DNA of 64,000 bases from Bigelowiella natans CCMP2755 (Eukaryota > Cercozoa > Chlorarachniophyceae). The position numbers and the translations under genes were made by a program. The stretch is from contig ADNK01000559.1 of the NCBI GenBank assembly GCA_000320545.1, forward strand, positions 42,501 through 106,500, written 5' to 3'. This document shows, piece by piece, positions 44,592 through 57,296 of this stretch. Position 1 is the first letter of the stretch. Each line of letters starts with the position of its first letter. Below the pieces are notes generated by a model. The model saw only the letters and a program-made list of their open reading frames with translations, was not told the DNA's origin and made no database searches.

Positions 44592-47500
44592 ATGGCGGCA
44601 CTCGAACAGTCTAGACCGTCTCAATCTGGCCTAGCCGCTGACATCGCTACTGATGTTTCAACGCATAGAATGCTGCCTAGGGTGGGAGCATGATTAATTT
44701 TCATTGTTATCCAAGTGAACAAAAATTATTCATACAATTACTTATATTTTCTTGGTAGAGGTCGGAGGTGGAACTGACAATCCATCATGACAAACACAAA
44801 AATCGCCATGATGATAACAAAGACCACGTTCACGTTCATGAGATGACTGCTGAACAGAAGGATAATCTTATGTAAGTGGAAGCAAATCCATAGCAGCCTT
44901 CTGTCTAAAGCTGCGCGTGCCTCTTAATTGCAGCCGAAAGCTATTAGATCCTCACGATGAAATTGATTTCCAAGTTCTAAAAGATCTGGAAGATGTGCAG
45001 TTGGTATAAAATGTGATCGCAAATTCTATTTACATGAAAAATGGGATTATCATTCGAGGATTTTAAAGTAAAGTGATGCACCATAGTGACATGTTAATGT
45101 GCAGGCTCAGCTCATCGATGCTTTTGAGGTAAAAGACATCCCTACAATAATTCAGAAGTTCAGGTATCTATACTTCCCAATCAAAAACATTCACCATTAC
45201 AAGATGTGAAGTTACCTTTTTTTTGTTACATCAGGAAGGTGACAATGAGCAGAGTAAGCAAGCTTAAGAAAGATCTCACCTTCCGTAACATCAGTTACCG
45301 TAAAGGGGAGGTAACTTATCTCTCTGGTGTTTCCGGATACGTTAAGGTAATGTATTAAAAGCTCAGCCGGCTTACTTTCGAATATGGTCTCATCCTATTT
45401 TCTATTTACATACCTATCAATTATGTAAGGCTACCAGGATGACTTGCGTCCTTGGTGCTCCAGATGCCGGAGTTACGACCCTGTTAAAAACACTTGCAGG
45501 AAGGGCCTCTCGCGAAGCAGTTGTATCTGGAGAGATTCTTCTTGGTGGACAACACTTAGATGAGGCATATGGGCAGCACGTGGGTTTCATTCCCAAGGAC
45601 GATCTTCACTATCCCACCTTGACAGTTCGAGAAACTTTGCGCATGTCTGTTCGAATGAGATATGGATTCGTTGAAGATATTTACAAGAAATTTTTGGTGG
45701 AAGTTATCATAAAATTTTTAGGTATTGGCGGCAACATTGCCAACACCATTATCGGAGATGACACACATCGTGGTATTTCGGGCGGGCAAAAACGGCGTGT
45801 TAGTATTGCAACCGAGATCGTTGCAGGGCATAATATTGTACTTGCCGACCTTCTGACAAATGGGCTCGATAGTAAAACTGCTTATGATTTGACCTACCAG
45901 ATGCAGACGGTAGTGAAGAACTCTCCTGAAGGAAAAGCATTTATGATCTCTTTAGTCCAGCCTGCTCCTGAGCTTCTCGACCTCTTTGATGATCTACTAG
46001 TAATGAGCAAAGGTCGCTGTGTCTATTTTGGGCCTCTCAAGGGTCAAGATGGCAGGTTTTAAAATCATAAATAGTTATAATGATAATGAATTTTAACTGA
46101 AATCTAATGATGGGGATGTATAGAATCAATCGTCGTCTTCACATAAAATATTAGACCTTTTTATTTTATTCTCATCTCCACATGCAGATACTTGGTGCTC
46201 GATTTTCTGGGTGAGTTAGGGTTTGTGAGACCCATTGGAAAAAGCCTCCCCGATTATCTTGCCGAAATAAGTTCCAATCCAGTCAAGTTTCATAAGTCAA
46301 GGGTACCGAAATATATGGTAGATAATGGTACCTACCAATTGCTGGGGGTAAAAGAGGAGGAGAAAGGGGATAAGAAAAACGCCAAAACGAATGGTACGGA
46401 CGATTCTAAGTTCATTCTCATCCAGAAACATGCAAAAACAATCAGACAACTACAAGACGCTCTAGAGAAAACTTCTTACTCTCACTCGCTGATGCCTATT
46501 GCTGAGGAAGGAGAGGAGGAAGGAGAAGTCCATCTAAAAATCGGAGAAGCGAAAGACCGACCAAACGTTTCTCTTCAGCTTCGAGGAATGGCTCTACCTA
46601 ATGCATGCACACCTATTACTACCGAGTCAGGTCGAGCAGTAGAGACCGAATCTTCTCGACAACTACATAGATACGAGGTCAAAGATAATGAGAGAGAGGT
46701 GGGCTACCTCTATCTCATCAAGTCGTATAAGGAATCAGCTCCTTATCGGAAGCTGGGCGAGGAACTTTGGTTAGAATTTGAGGAGAGAATGCCATGGGAG
46801 ATTACATCGACCATTCCAAGGTGGATGCTATGTGTGAAAAGGATAAAAAATTGTTATTAGCGACTTGTATTCGAGATAGCAATTCTTCGCCTACTGTAAG
46901 CTGTATTTATAAATCTCAGGTTTACAACCTCTTGGTTTTATCAGACCTTTGAATGTCTGAAGCGTGAATGGATTGTGCAGATGCGGGATAGGGCGACAAT
47001 CCTTTCTGAAATGTTTCAGAGCGCCCTTGTCGCAATTATCCTCGGAACGGTTTTTCTCAATCTTGATACCTCGCAAGGTGATGCACAAGCACGTGTTGGT
47101 CTTCTTTTTATTATCCTGTTACAACAAATATTTGGACCTCAAAAAGACGTACCGAAGATTATGGCAAAGAAAAGAGTATATTATTCTCAGGAAGCTGCTG
47201 GCTATTATCATGGCTCAGCATTTTTCGTTGCGCAAACACTGATACAGATTCCGTTCGCTATCATCAATATTTTCATTTTTGTCATTATCATTTACCCGCT
47301 CACTGACCTTAACGGTGGCACTGGTTCAGAGGAGTTTTGGTAATATCCATTGTTCTGTATGATATTCATAAAGAAGCAAATTCACTTTTTGGAATACAAC
47401 AAAATAATGAATGTATTTTTCTGATATCTTATCTTTCTAATTTTTAGGTATATGTTTGGACTTATTCTGATGTCTGTGTTGACGGCTCAGGCTTACATAC

Positions 47501-50500
47501 TTTTCATTTGTAGTATAACACCAAACGCTGTAGCTGCTCAGGCTGCAGTACCAGTTGGTTTAGTATTATTCATGATAACATGCGGGTATCTCATATCGAC
47601 TGACGATATACCTGTATACTGGAGATGGCTCAACACCATATCTTTTATAACGTATGGTTTCAGAGGCCTGATGCTTAATGAGTTCAATGGTCTGGCTTTG
47701 ACTTGTTATGATGATGAACTTGTGCCTCCCACCAGCGAATCTGATTTTAATATTGCACCTCCAAACGGCTTCGGGGGGCAACAAACATGTCCTTTTACAT
47801 CCGGTAGGGCATACCTCGCCACTTTTGACATGGACCATTTTGATCCAGATGAGGAGAAAAATCAGGTGGGAAGTAAGGATTATTATAGAACAGCAATAGG
47901 ACAACTTTCATATCCACATCGTCAATTATGATTTCTAACACTTAATCATCTTCTAGGTTTTATTCTACATGATCGCATTTATAACTGTATTCAATGCATT
48001 GGCATTTTGGGGACTTGTACTAAGACCCCACGAGCTTGGCGATCAGGAAGAGCCTCCTAGATTCGAACCAGAGTCAAAAACAAAACGAAAAATTAGAACC
48101 GAAGATATGAAAAAGGATGACATGAAAAAAGATGTGGGAATAAACCCAGGAGGAGGTGCAGGTAAAGTCGAACTATGAAAATGAGGATTGAGAGTCACTA
48201 AAATGTATGAGATGGACAGTGAGATCATTATAAGTGAATTCTGGAGATTAGAAGCAAATTTTAAAATTCTAACAATTGTTTAGAGCCTTCATTAATTTTA
48301 TTTGTTTTTTGGTAAATGACCGTGGAGGATACTCAGTTGATAATGAGCATCTTACTTTAATCAAGAGCAAGATTGTTAGTTATATCGAGTGGAAAAATCT
48401 AACTTATAAAGTGGTCAACCAAAAGGATAAGTCGCAGCAAATTACTCTTCTCAATGATGTCGCTGGGTACATAGTAGTACATTAGTGATGACATCATTTT
48501 TCAAATACATCCAGTTTTTAATGTGTCGATTACTTGTGATCCCACTATTATAGGTATGCAAAACCAGGCGATATGGTCGCATTGATGGGTCCTTCTGGAG
48601 CTGGGAAATCGACACTTTTAGATGTTATTGCAGGAAAAAAATCTACAGGAGAGATTAGCGGTGACATCCTGGTGATGAAAACTTATTCTATAATTGATTT
48701 CATTACTAAAGGTTCTTGTGTACCAATAGGTCAATGGAAAGCCGGTGGACGAGTTTTTCCCACGTATTGCAGGATACGTGGAGCAGTTCGATTCGCATGT
48801 GGAACTTGCTACGGTCGAAGAATCTGTATACTTTTCAGCAAGGTCCCCACTAAATAGTATTATCTCATAGATCTCAGCATATTCTTATCAATAGATTACG
48901 TCTCGAGACCAACGACGAAGAGGAAATTAAACGCGAAGTGGATAACACGATGGACGCAGTTGGCATCACACACGTCAAAGATATGATAATCGGTAACCTG
49001 GACACGGGTGGTATATCTCCAGAGCTGCGTAAAAAGACTGCTATAGCTGTAGAGCTCGTGGCACGTCCGACGATTTTATTTCTAGACGAACCTACAACTG
49101 GTCTCGACTCGGTCTCTGCGATGGCTGTTATCGATACGGTATCAGAGCTTGCCGACAGGGGATTAGCCGTAATATGCACGATTCATCAGCCGTCGGCGGA
49201 ACTTTTCAGTAGGTTCAAGCGTATTCTTATTTTGCAACCATTTAGAACAGGCAAAACTCGTGGTGGCCGGGTTGCATACTTTGGTGATGTGAAGAATGTT
49301 AGAGACTACTGCCATGATATGAAGCTGGGAGAGCTTAAATCTGGACGTAATATCGCTGATTTTGCTCTAGAAGCACTTGGAGGGCCACGGGAGACAAAGG
49401 ACGTCGATGAAAAATCAAAATTACTTCAGCCTGCAGACGTATTCCTTGAAACAAAAATGTGGCAAAAAACTAAGGCGCTGTTGGATGAAGGAGTGTTTAA
49501 TTCAGAAGAACGTTTGGTTGAGGATGGGCTTAAGGTACCTACATTTACCTCAGTGTTTGCAAAAGGACCCATGGAGCAGTTTGGCACCGTAATGAGTCGC
49601 ACATTTGCTACAACTGTGCGTGATACGGATACTATCAGCAGTCAGTTTGGATCCATTATTATTATGGGCTTTGTATTTGGCACTCTCTTCCACCAACTTG
49701 ACACGGATCAAAGCGGCGCCGAAAATCGTGTTTCTATTTTTTTTCTGTCGCTCATGTTTATCAGTTTTACAAGTTCTTACAAGGTACAGCTTCTTGTGAA
49801 GGCACGAGCATCTTTCTTTCGGGAGACAACGTCCAATATGTATCGCGGGTAACTCACGCACTAGATTATTATGGATTCGTCTAATCTACACATTATTCAT
49901 CAAATATTTTCAGGTGGGTTTTTTACGTTACACAATTACTTGCGGACGCTGCAGTTTTTATTCCCCGTGCCACGATCTTCACCATTATGATGTACTTCCT
50001 CACTGGTTTAAATCTAGAAGATGGAGGAGCGCGATTTTGGTTGTTTTGGATCGGTATTATCCTTCTATTCTTCCTCGGGCTTACTCTGGCAGAGGCTTGC
50101 GCATTCGGTACGCCAAACGAGCAAATCGGTATTGGAGTGTTCACCCTGTCATTGACGATCCAGTCCCTCTTCGCCGGTTTCCTGGTCAGAGAGTCTAATA
50201 TCCCAGACTATTGGGTGTGGCTATACTACATCAATGCAATCCGTTATCCTCTATACTACTTCTCTGTTAACGAACTCGACGGTTTAGATATATCTTGTCC
50301 TGGGAATGAGGTATGGAGCAATTGCTTACTTATTAGAACATTATTGTTCCATCTTCAATTCAGCACGCTTATTCAGCCCAGCTATACGACTGTCAATCTC
50401 GTTGTGTTGTAGTGTTACTTTCACATACTTGATTGTCTTTGTAACCCCTCTCTAGCTCTGTTGTACTTAAGATCCTGCCACTCAAAGATTAAATATGTGA

Positions 50501-51044
50501 ACTGTTACGGTTTTTGGGTATCTTCCAGGGAGCAGTTCCTGTCTTTGTTGGCACTGATTTATCGGTTTGCGAGGGTCAGGTAACTGATTTGTTATACTAA
50601 GGCAGTAGATTCTCATCATTTCAACAGCATTCTGTAACAAATGGGTAGAGGTTAATCACTAGTTGACTTCTCAATTTTAGTTGAACCGACCCACAATGTC
50701 GTTCTTATCGATATTATTTCTTCCTCAACTTATCATTCTGCTGAATATCAGTTTGGCGATCCGAACTGTTTCCGGTTTTATTGCCCAATTCAAAGCGGAA
50801 ATGACGTTTTAGACCAGTAAGAACAACTAAAAAAAATATTCCACAATAATATATACCCTATAAAATGTATTGATAAGCAAAAAGCTACTTATACAGTGAT
50901 CGGTTATTTCTTCTTACTACCTCTTTCAGATTTGACATGACCGAGAGCGTGGGGTTCTATCTTATAATTACAATAGTGTTCATCGGAGGCTTGAGATGCT
51001 TGAATGTTGTGCTCTTCTCTTTCATCAACTGGGTCGAAAAATAA
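44592..51044 (+). CDS. Full-size ABCG/PDR-type ABC transporter
   Basis: Eighteen exons join in phase to 1558 residues: 44592-44681, 44759-44871, 44934-45003, 45105-45163, 45235-45346, 45430-46055, 46188-46833, 46945-47339, 47448-47865, 47957-48161, 48337-48466, 48554-48671, 48730-48842, 48895-49848, 49914-50310, 50529-50579, 50752-50816, 50930-51044. The order NBD1-TMD1-NBD2-TMD2 is that of PDR transporters. NBD1 has a degenerate Walker A ([16 protein letters not shown], Val for Lys) and Walker B ([12 protein letters not shown], Leu for the catalytic Glu) but an intact signature ([10 protein letters not shown]). NBD2 has intact Walker A (GPSGAGKST) and Walker B ([13 protein letters not shown]) but a degenerate signature ([17 protein letters not shown]). 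Thus one composite ATP site looks active and one inactive, as known for fungal Pdr5. TMD2 ends with a short Cys-containing loop and a final helix. Substrate unknown; lipid or toxin export is usual for the family. Confidence 0.95.
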
Positions 51045-51914
51045 TGTAGTTGATACATCTCGTTGCCATTAAGAATAAGAAATATTCTATCCATCGCGTC
51101 TGTTTGTTTTTGTTAAAATTTAGTTGTGAAAAAAAATTGTTTGCGCTGATTTGAACCCTAGCTAGCTAGCTAGATCTAGTCGATACGTCCAGACGTCTGG
51201 TGCTAGATCTTTGCGATACATGCTACCTCTAGACCTTGCCTGCGATCTATTCTAGTACTATAGCAGCTTGCATCGCGCGGTGTTGACCATGTGATGATGA
51301 GGTGTTTTTAGTTTTGCATTTTGACAAGTGCAAATGGGCCAGCTACATGAGTTCTAGTAGAGATGGATGATGAGGCGTTTGCAAGCATGCTAGCATGTCA
51401 GCATGGAGCGTTTGCATGCACACTGCTGTTGGACTGTGTCTATGATCTCTGTGCCTAGCTAGCTAGCTAGAGGTTTAGAGATGTGCACAATCTATCTAGA
51501 CACATCTATGATGTGTCTGTAAGATGGCCTTCGATCAACATTTGCTAGCTAGCTAGCTTGCAACAATGCAGCGCATCGGAGCATGCGATGCTATGCTTGG
51601 GCTCATTGTCAGTTGTCAATACGGTGTGAAATCTGGGCAATCTAGCAATCTAGCAACAGTGCTTTCTTTCAGTGACTAAATAAATGAATGTATTTCTTCA
51701 TGTGAATTGCTGCGTTCATCACATTGCGCACATGCGTACGATGCAGTGGCCTACATCAATGCACTCGCGATTCTTTCATACTACTACTCGCCATCTTCAC
51801 TCCCATTGTCTCGTCGACGAGCGACACTAGTGTTCTAGTGAAATTGGTCTAGTTGGTGTTGATGCTGCCTTTTCAAGCTTTCACTCTATCACGTCGTGCT
51901 GCACTGCTCGAGAT
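51045..51914. other. Palindrome-rich island 5, between convergent 3' ends
   Basis: 870 bp between the ABC transporter stop and the villin stop. I counted 23 CTAG tetramers from 51158 to 51852. It includes ctagctagctagctagatct near 51158, the perfect palindrome ccagacgtctgg (51189-51200) and further ctagctagctagctag runs near 51454 and 51544. No gene is present. Confidence 0.85.
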
Positions 51915-54871
51915 TTAAAAGAGGCTATGTTTTTTCTTTGCAGCCTGCTGCTTCCAAGGCTTCCAAGCGGCAAATTCCGCCATTGTCACCTTATTTATCA
52001 TCAACCAAATTCATAATCAGAAAATCCGTCATTATAGCTCACAAAGCGTGATATTACCCCGAAGATTTCCTTGAAAACTTTATCTTCGAGATAGAGCTCC
52101 TTCTTGGCTGGATTTACGCGGTCCGGCTGTTTGCCCTTTACCTGCGAAGTTTATGGTCATGGTGGTGAGGGTGGCGAAAATTAAACAAATAAGAAGAGCA
52201 TCGGAAGGTCACTATTCTCTTGATTGTCATCAAACACTTTCTTTTTTCGACTTTATTACATGTCGGATGTAGGTACAGCTTGCTACTGCTGCTGCTGCTG
52301 CTGCTGCTACTGCTACTGCTACTACTACTAGCCTGCACCTGCAATTCCTTGAGAGAAAATTTGTTGGTGGCCGGATCGAGGAATCCCACGTCTATAATGA
52401 TGAGGTTGGATGAGGCGCTAGAAATCGAGACAGTAACGAGGATATTTAACACAAAAATGGAGGGGGGGGGGGGGGAGGGAAGGGAGGTCGTGGGCCGTGG
52501 GTCTGATAGCTAAAACTGATATTACGATTTCGTTGTCCCACATTCAATCCAACTCTTATTATTAAAGAGTAATCAGAACTACCGGTGGTACTATGTTGTA
52601 CTACTACTTGGTAACACAAATACGACTACTTCTCCTTACCGCTAGAGCTCACGGCCTTGCCGGTGGTCTTCTTCATATCGGATCCCTTTGCGTCTCCCTT
52701 GACCCACTTGTCGGCCACTTCCTCATCCCACGCGATGAAGTGCGCAGTGAAGCTCGGGGGCTCAAATCCTGCTTCGAGTTTGAACACAGGGCACTCCTCC
52801 CGTCCTACGAGTGATTACAACGACGATGTTGATGGTGGTGGTGGTGGTGGGGGGGGCAACATAAACTAATAAAGGACAACACGAGAGGGATCGATCTTCC
52901 GCATGTATTGTGGTGACATTGATGCTGATGACGGTGGCGAGGCATTGATTCACTACCGTCAGGGTTATTCTTTGCGTAGTCAAGTGCAAGCTGCAATTAG
53001 GTTGTCATTGATTAGAATCAACACTTGGCAGAAGGAGGGGGGGGAATAGAGGATGAGGTGCAAAAACAGCAAAACCATAGACGACGACGAATGCTTAGAG
53101 ATCATACATATAAGCATTTCCTACTGCCCACTAATACTCTGCTTCTGCTGCTACTAGCATGCAGCCACAACTGCCACCGCCTACCTTTAGAGCAGAGTCT
53201 TTCTCGTCGCTCTGTGCATCGGATCCACACCACACGTACACCTTGGAAGATAAACAAGACACACCAGATATTATATATGTATATAAATATATGCGCGTGT
53301 TTGTGTATGTGTTTGTGTGTGTGTGTGTGTGTGTGTGAAAATTATATCCATCATTCATTGAGAATCAAAATTGCAAGGGGAAACACAGGACGGGGACGAG
53401 ACTGTAATGATGATATTGCTTATACTGCCTCAACCCCTCCCCCCCCTCCCCTGCTGTTTCTCCAGCAACTGCTACTACCATTATTACTACTACCTCAGAG
53501 AAGAGGTCAAGCATCATCACATCGTCGTTGATCAGGTCTTCCTGCGTGAAATTGAACACCTCCTGCGCCGTTAGCCCCCCCGTATTTGCTGGTGAAGATG
53601 AAACATATGAGGAAGAAGAAGAAGATGATGATGATGATGGTGATAATGACGATCACGGTGAGAACAGTGGTGAATTGGGAACAGGAGAGACTGTCCATCT
53701 TACGCTGCAAACAGCAGCACGAAAACGCATGGTAGTAGCAGCAGCAGCAGCAGCAAGAACAGAAGTTGCTGTGGAGGGTAGGGAAAGAACCAACTTGAGA
53801 GGTGGAAGAGACGAGGCTCGCGGACGTCTTCAGAGAGAAACTTAGACTTTGCGTACTCGCCCTTTCCGCCGATTGCACTCCAGAAGTCCTGCAAGGATTT
53901 TTGTTTAAAAGTAAGGCGGAGGAAGAGGGAGGGAGGCAAATTAGTCATCATATGCGATCCCGAGGGTGGAATAACTCTTAAATAATGGTGCATCTCGAAA
54001 TAACGACAAACAGTATAGTCCTGGTACTGCCATCAACTGCAGTGACGCTCTTCTATTATTGTGGTCAACGCTACCGCTATTGCACTATTATCATCTCGCT
54101 ACCATTACAATTCTTCTTCACCAGCAGCAGCAGCAGCAGCAGCGCATTATATGGATATTACTACCTCTGATTCATCGCCTTCTTTGATGACAGTGATACT
54201 ACGTGAGCCCCTCAAAGTATCTGTGGTGGTGATGGAAGGTTGTGGTTGGTGCTGCCGATGGTGAGATGATGATGTTGATGATAGTGATAAGATGATAAGA
54301 TGGTAAGGTGATAATGGATAGACGGTAGTCATTGTCATGTCACCTGCGACATCTGCAGCAGACTTGCGCTCTTCATCATTAGCACCCGCTCCTTGCCAGA
54401 TGTACCTACAACAACGAGAGGAAAGCAAAACCACGTATTAGAGCGCTGCAATACTTACTGCTGCTCCTACTGCTGCTGCTGCTACTACTACTACTACTAC
54501 TGCTGCTACTACTACTGTTCCGAGTGCTAACACAACATTTGCTTTGGAGTGAGGAGGACAAAGCAGTCGCCAGAGTTCAATGCCGAGGCTTTTTCTTCGC
54601 ACTGAATGGTGCGGGTGTATGACGCTCCTGGACGAGAAGAAGAAGAAGAAGAAGAAGAAGAAGAAGAAGAAGAGGAGGAGGAGGAGGAGGAGGAGGAGGG
54701 GGAGGGAGGTGGTGCTCATTCGGTGGGCTGATAGATTGAAAAATGAAAGGCGAACCTTGTGATTTGACGTGGTACATCTCCGTACCGTCGGTGTCGTATT
54801 TGTCTTGGTCGTTGCGGTTCTTGAAGGCGCTACAATGATTGATGATGATGCAGCAGCAGCAGCAGCAGTAG

Positions 54872-54905
<34 letters not shown>

Positions 54906-56870
54906 TAGCAGCAGTATTATTAAGATTGCCAAGCGCCTCTCAATACCATTACTAGGAAGAAACCAACCGACGAAGAAAAACAACGATGATGGAAGGGATA
55001 AAAAATCAAGCTGATTGATTATACCTTTTCGCTTTTTACCATCATAATCAAGATCATCATTATCATCATCAGCAGCATCATCGTTGGCATCGTGATCGTC
55101 GCATGTCAGTCAACAAATCACAGAATAGCACCTTGCATGGCCTCCATTACGAATGACCATCTTGCCGCCGAAGATGGCCATAAAGTGCTTTGGCTCGTGA
55201 CCCATGGTTACACGTACCTGATAGCAGTAGCAGTAGTCGTAGTTAGTGATTACCATCACCACCTCTTTCCTATTCTCATCAGTATCAGCATCATCATCAT
55301 CATCATCATCATCATCGGTAGCACCAGAATAAGCAGCATTTATTAAAGAAAGGTACCTGCACAGGTTTTCCCTTGTATGCATCGTCGAGATCGCGAGTCA
55401 GCAGTGCGGACGCAGCTTTCTCGTCAATAGAGCTAATAAGTCACAATACCATCATCAATTCTATTATCATCATCATCATCATCGTCGTCGTCGTGATGAT
55501 CACAGTATGTCATTTCTCCCTCTGCCCCTCCCCCCCCCCCTTCCCTTCCCCGTTGTTACCTTTTAGACCCCTGCCAGTAGTAGATGATGTATTCAGGGCG
55601 ATTTCTTCGAGTGTAGCTGTACCTGTAGTGTGAGCATAGATTGTTTTTATAGGTTGTAGATCACATTTATTTATCCTCCTCCCTCTCGTTTTTCTTCTAT
55701 CCTCCCTCCCCTTTGCATCATACGCACAAGATGACGTAGGAGTCGCCATCAAAGAACTGCCCCTTCATTCCTGCTGGAACCTAAATTTACGGTGGCTTTG
55801 TTAAAAATCACGGAGGGGGGGGGGGGGGGGGGAGAGAGCGGTCTTGATAGCTAGTAGAAGCATAAATGGTAGTGATCGTAGTTATCATGTACTACCTCGA
55901 CTCGCTTGAGGTCTTCAACACGCCATTGAGTGACCTTCCCGGAAGTGTCAATCATCTTCTCCTCTGTGATGTGTAAATGCAATCGTTGTCATCGTCATCA
56001 TCAACAATATCGATGCTTTTGTTGTCCATTCATTCATTCCTTGGTTTCATGATATCATTTGCCAGAATCCTTTATGTTTGGTATTGCTGGCGGCTGTTGA
56101 TCACCCGCAGGAGATGGGGGGGGGGGAGGGGGGGTAATGATAGCGATCACAGCAAAGAGCCACGACGACGATGACTGCAGCCGTAGCACACGTACCTGCC
56201 TCCTTGCACACCTTGAACAGTGCTTCCGCAGCGACGTCCTTCTGTTTATTTTGCGGCAATGGCCAAGTGTAGAATTTTAGTGTATTTCTCCCAATATGAC
56301 CACAGCTTTTGCAGGTGATATACAGTGCCCATCATGATGATGGTGATGGTGATGGTGATGGTGATGGTGATGATTCACGTTCACGAATAATCGATTTGGT
56401 AGTATCTTTTTTTGCTATACTCGAAAAACAAGACATTCTTCTCGGGTATTTTGCTAGTTAATGCGCCAAAGCTTTCATTACATCAACTTAACACGTTATA
56501 AGTCTCCCCTACTAGTTAATTGTTACCGGCTTGGCCCCTCCTCCTCCCTCCTTCACATCCTCAACTGGGAGAGAATTCGTCGAAGATAGAAACAACAAGA
56601 AAATGAGTGAGAATACCACGTATAGCAGTAGAAGTAGTAGTAGTAGTAGTAGTAGCATCGACCTAATGAGAGAGGAACTGGAACAAATCCCCCCCCCCCC
56701 CCTCTCTCTCTCTTTCTGTCATATATCTGCAATCTACAATACAGGCTGCTGGTTTAATTTAATTCAATAATTTCCCCATGAAACATAGACGATGATGTGT
56801 ATCACTCCCTAGCTTCTGCTTCCTCCTCCCACTTCACTTCGTTGATAAATGAAGACAATAATAACCAGTG

Positions 56871-56904
<34 letters not shown>

Positions 56905-57256
56905 CCTTGCGCTCTTTTGGAGGGCTCCACACGTGGAAGAGTTCCTTGAAAGCGGGGGGCTCGGCGCGCTCGGTGACACGCTAAAACAAAGATCATCACG
57001 CCAGAAGCAACACGGTGATGGGTGAGGATGACGATGATGATGGTTTCATCCATCACTCCCCCTTTCTTGTCCTCCTCCTCCTCCACCTCCTCCTCCTATT
57101 CCTCCTTTTCCTCTTCTAGCCGCAGCACCAAGACCCCTACTACCTGCACGCTGATCCAGTCGGGGTAACCCTTCTCCTTAAGGTAGTCGGTGGCATACTT
57201 CATAGATTCCTTTTTCTCAGCCTAACGATGATGATGGTAGCAGGAGGAGTTGTTGC

Positions 57257-57296
<40 letters not shown>

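Noticed and set aside
54438-54983. 181-codon minus-strand ORF rich in Leu, Ala and Val
   Set aside because: It runs through CTG/CTA/CTT repeats in villin introns and overlaps two true villin exons in another frame.
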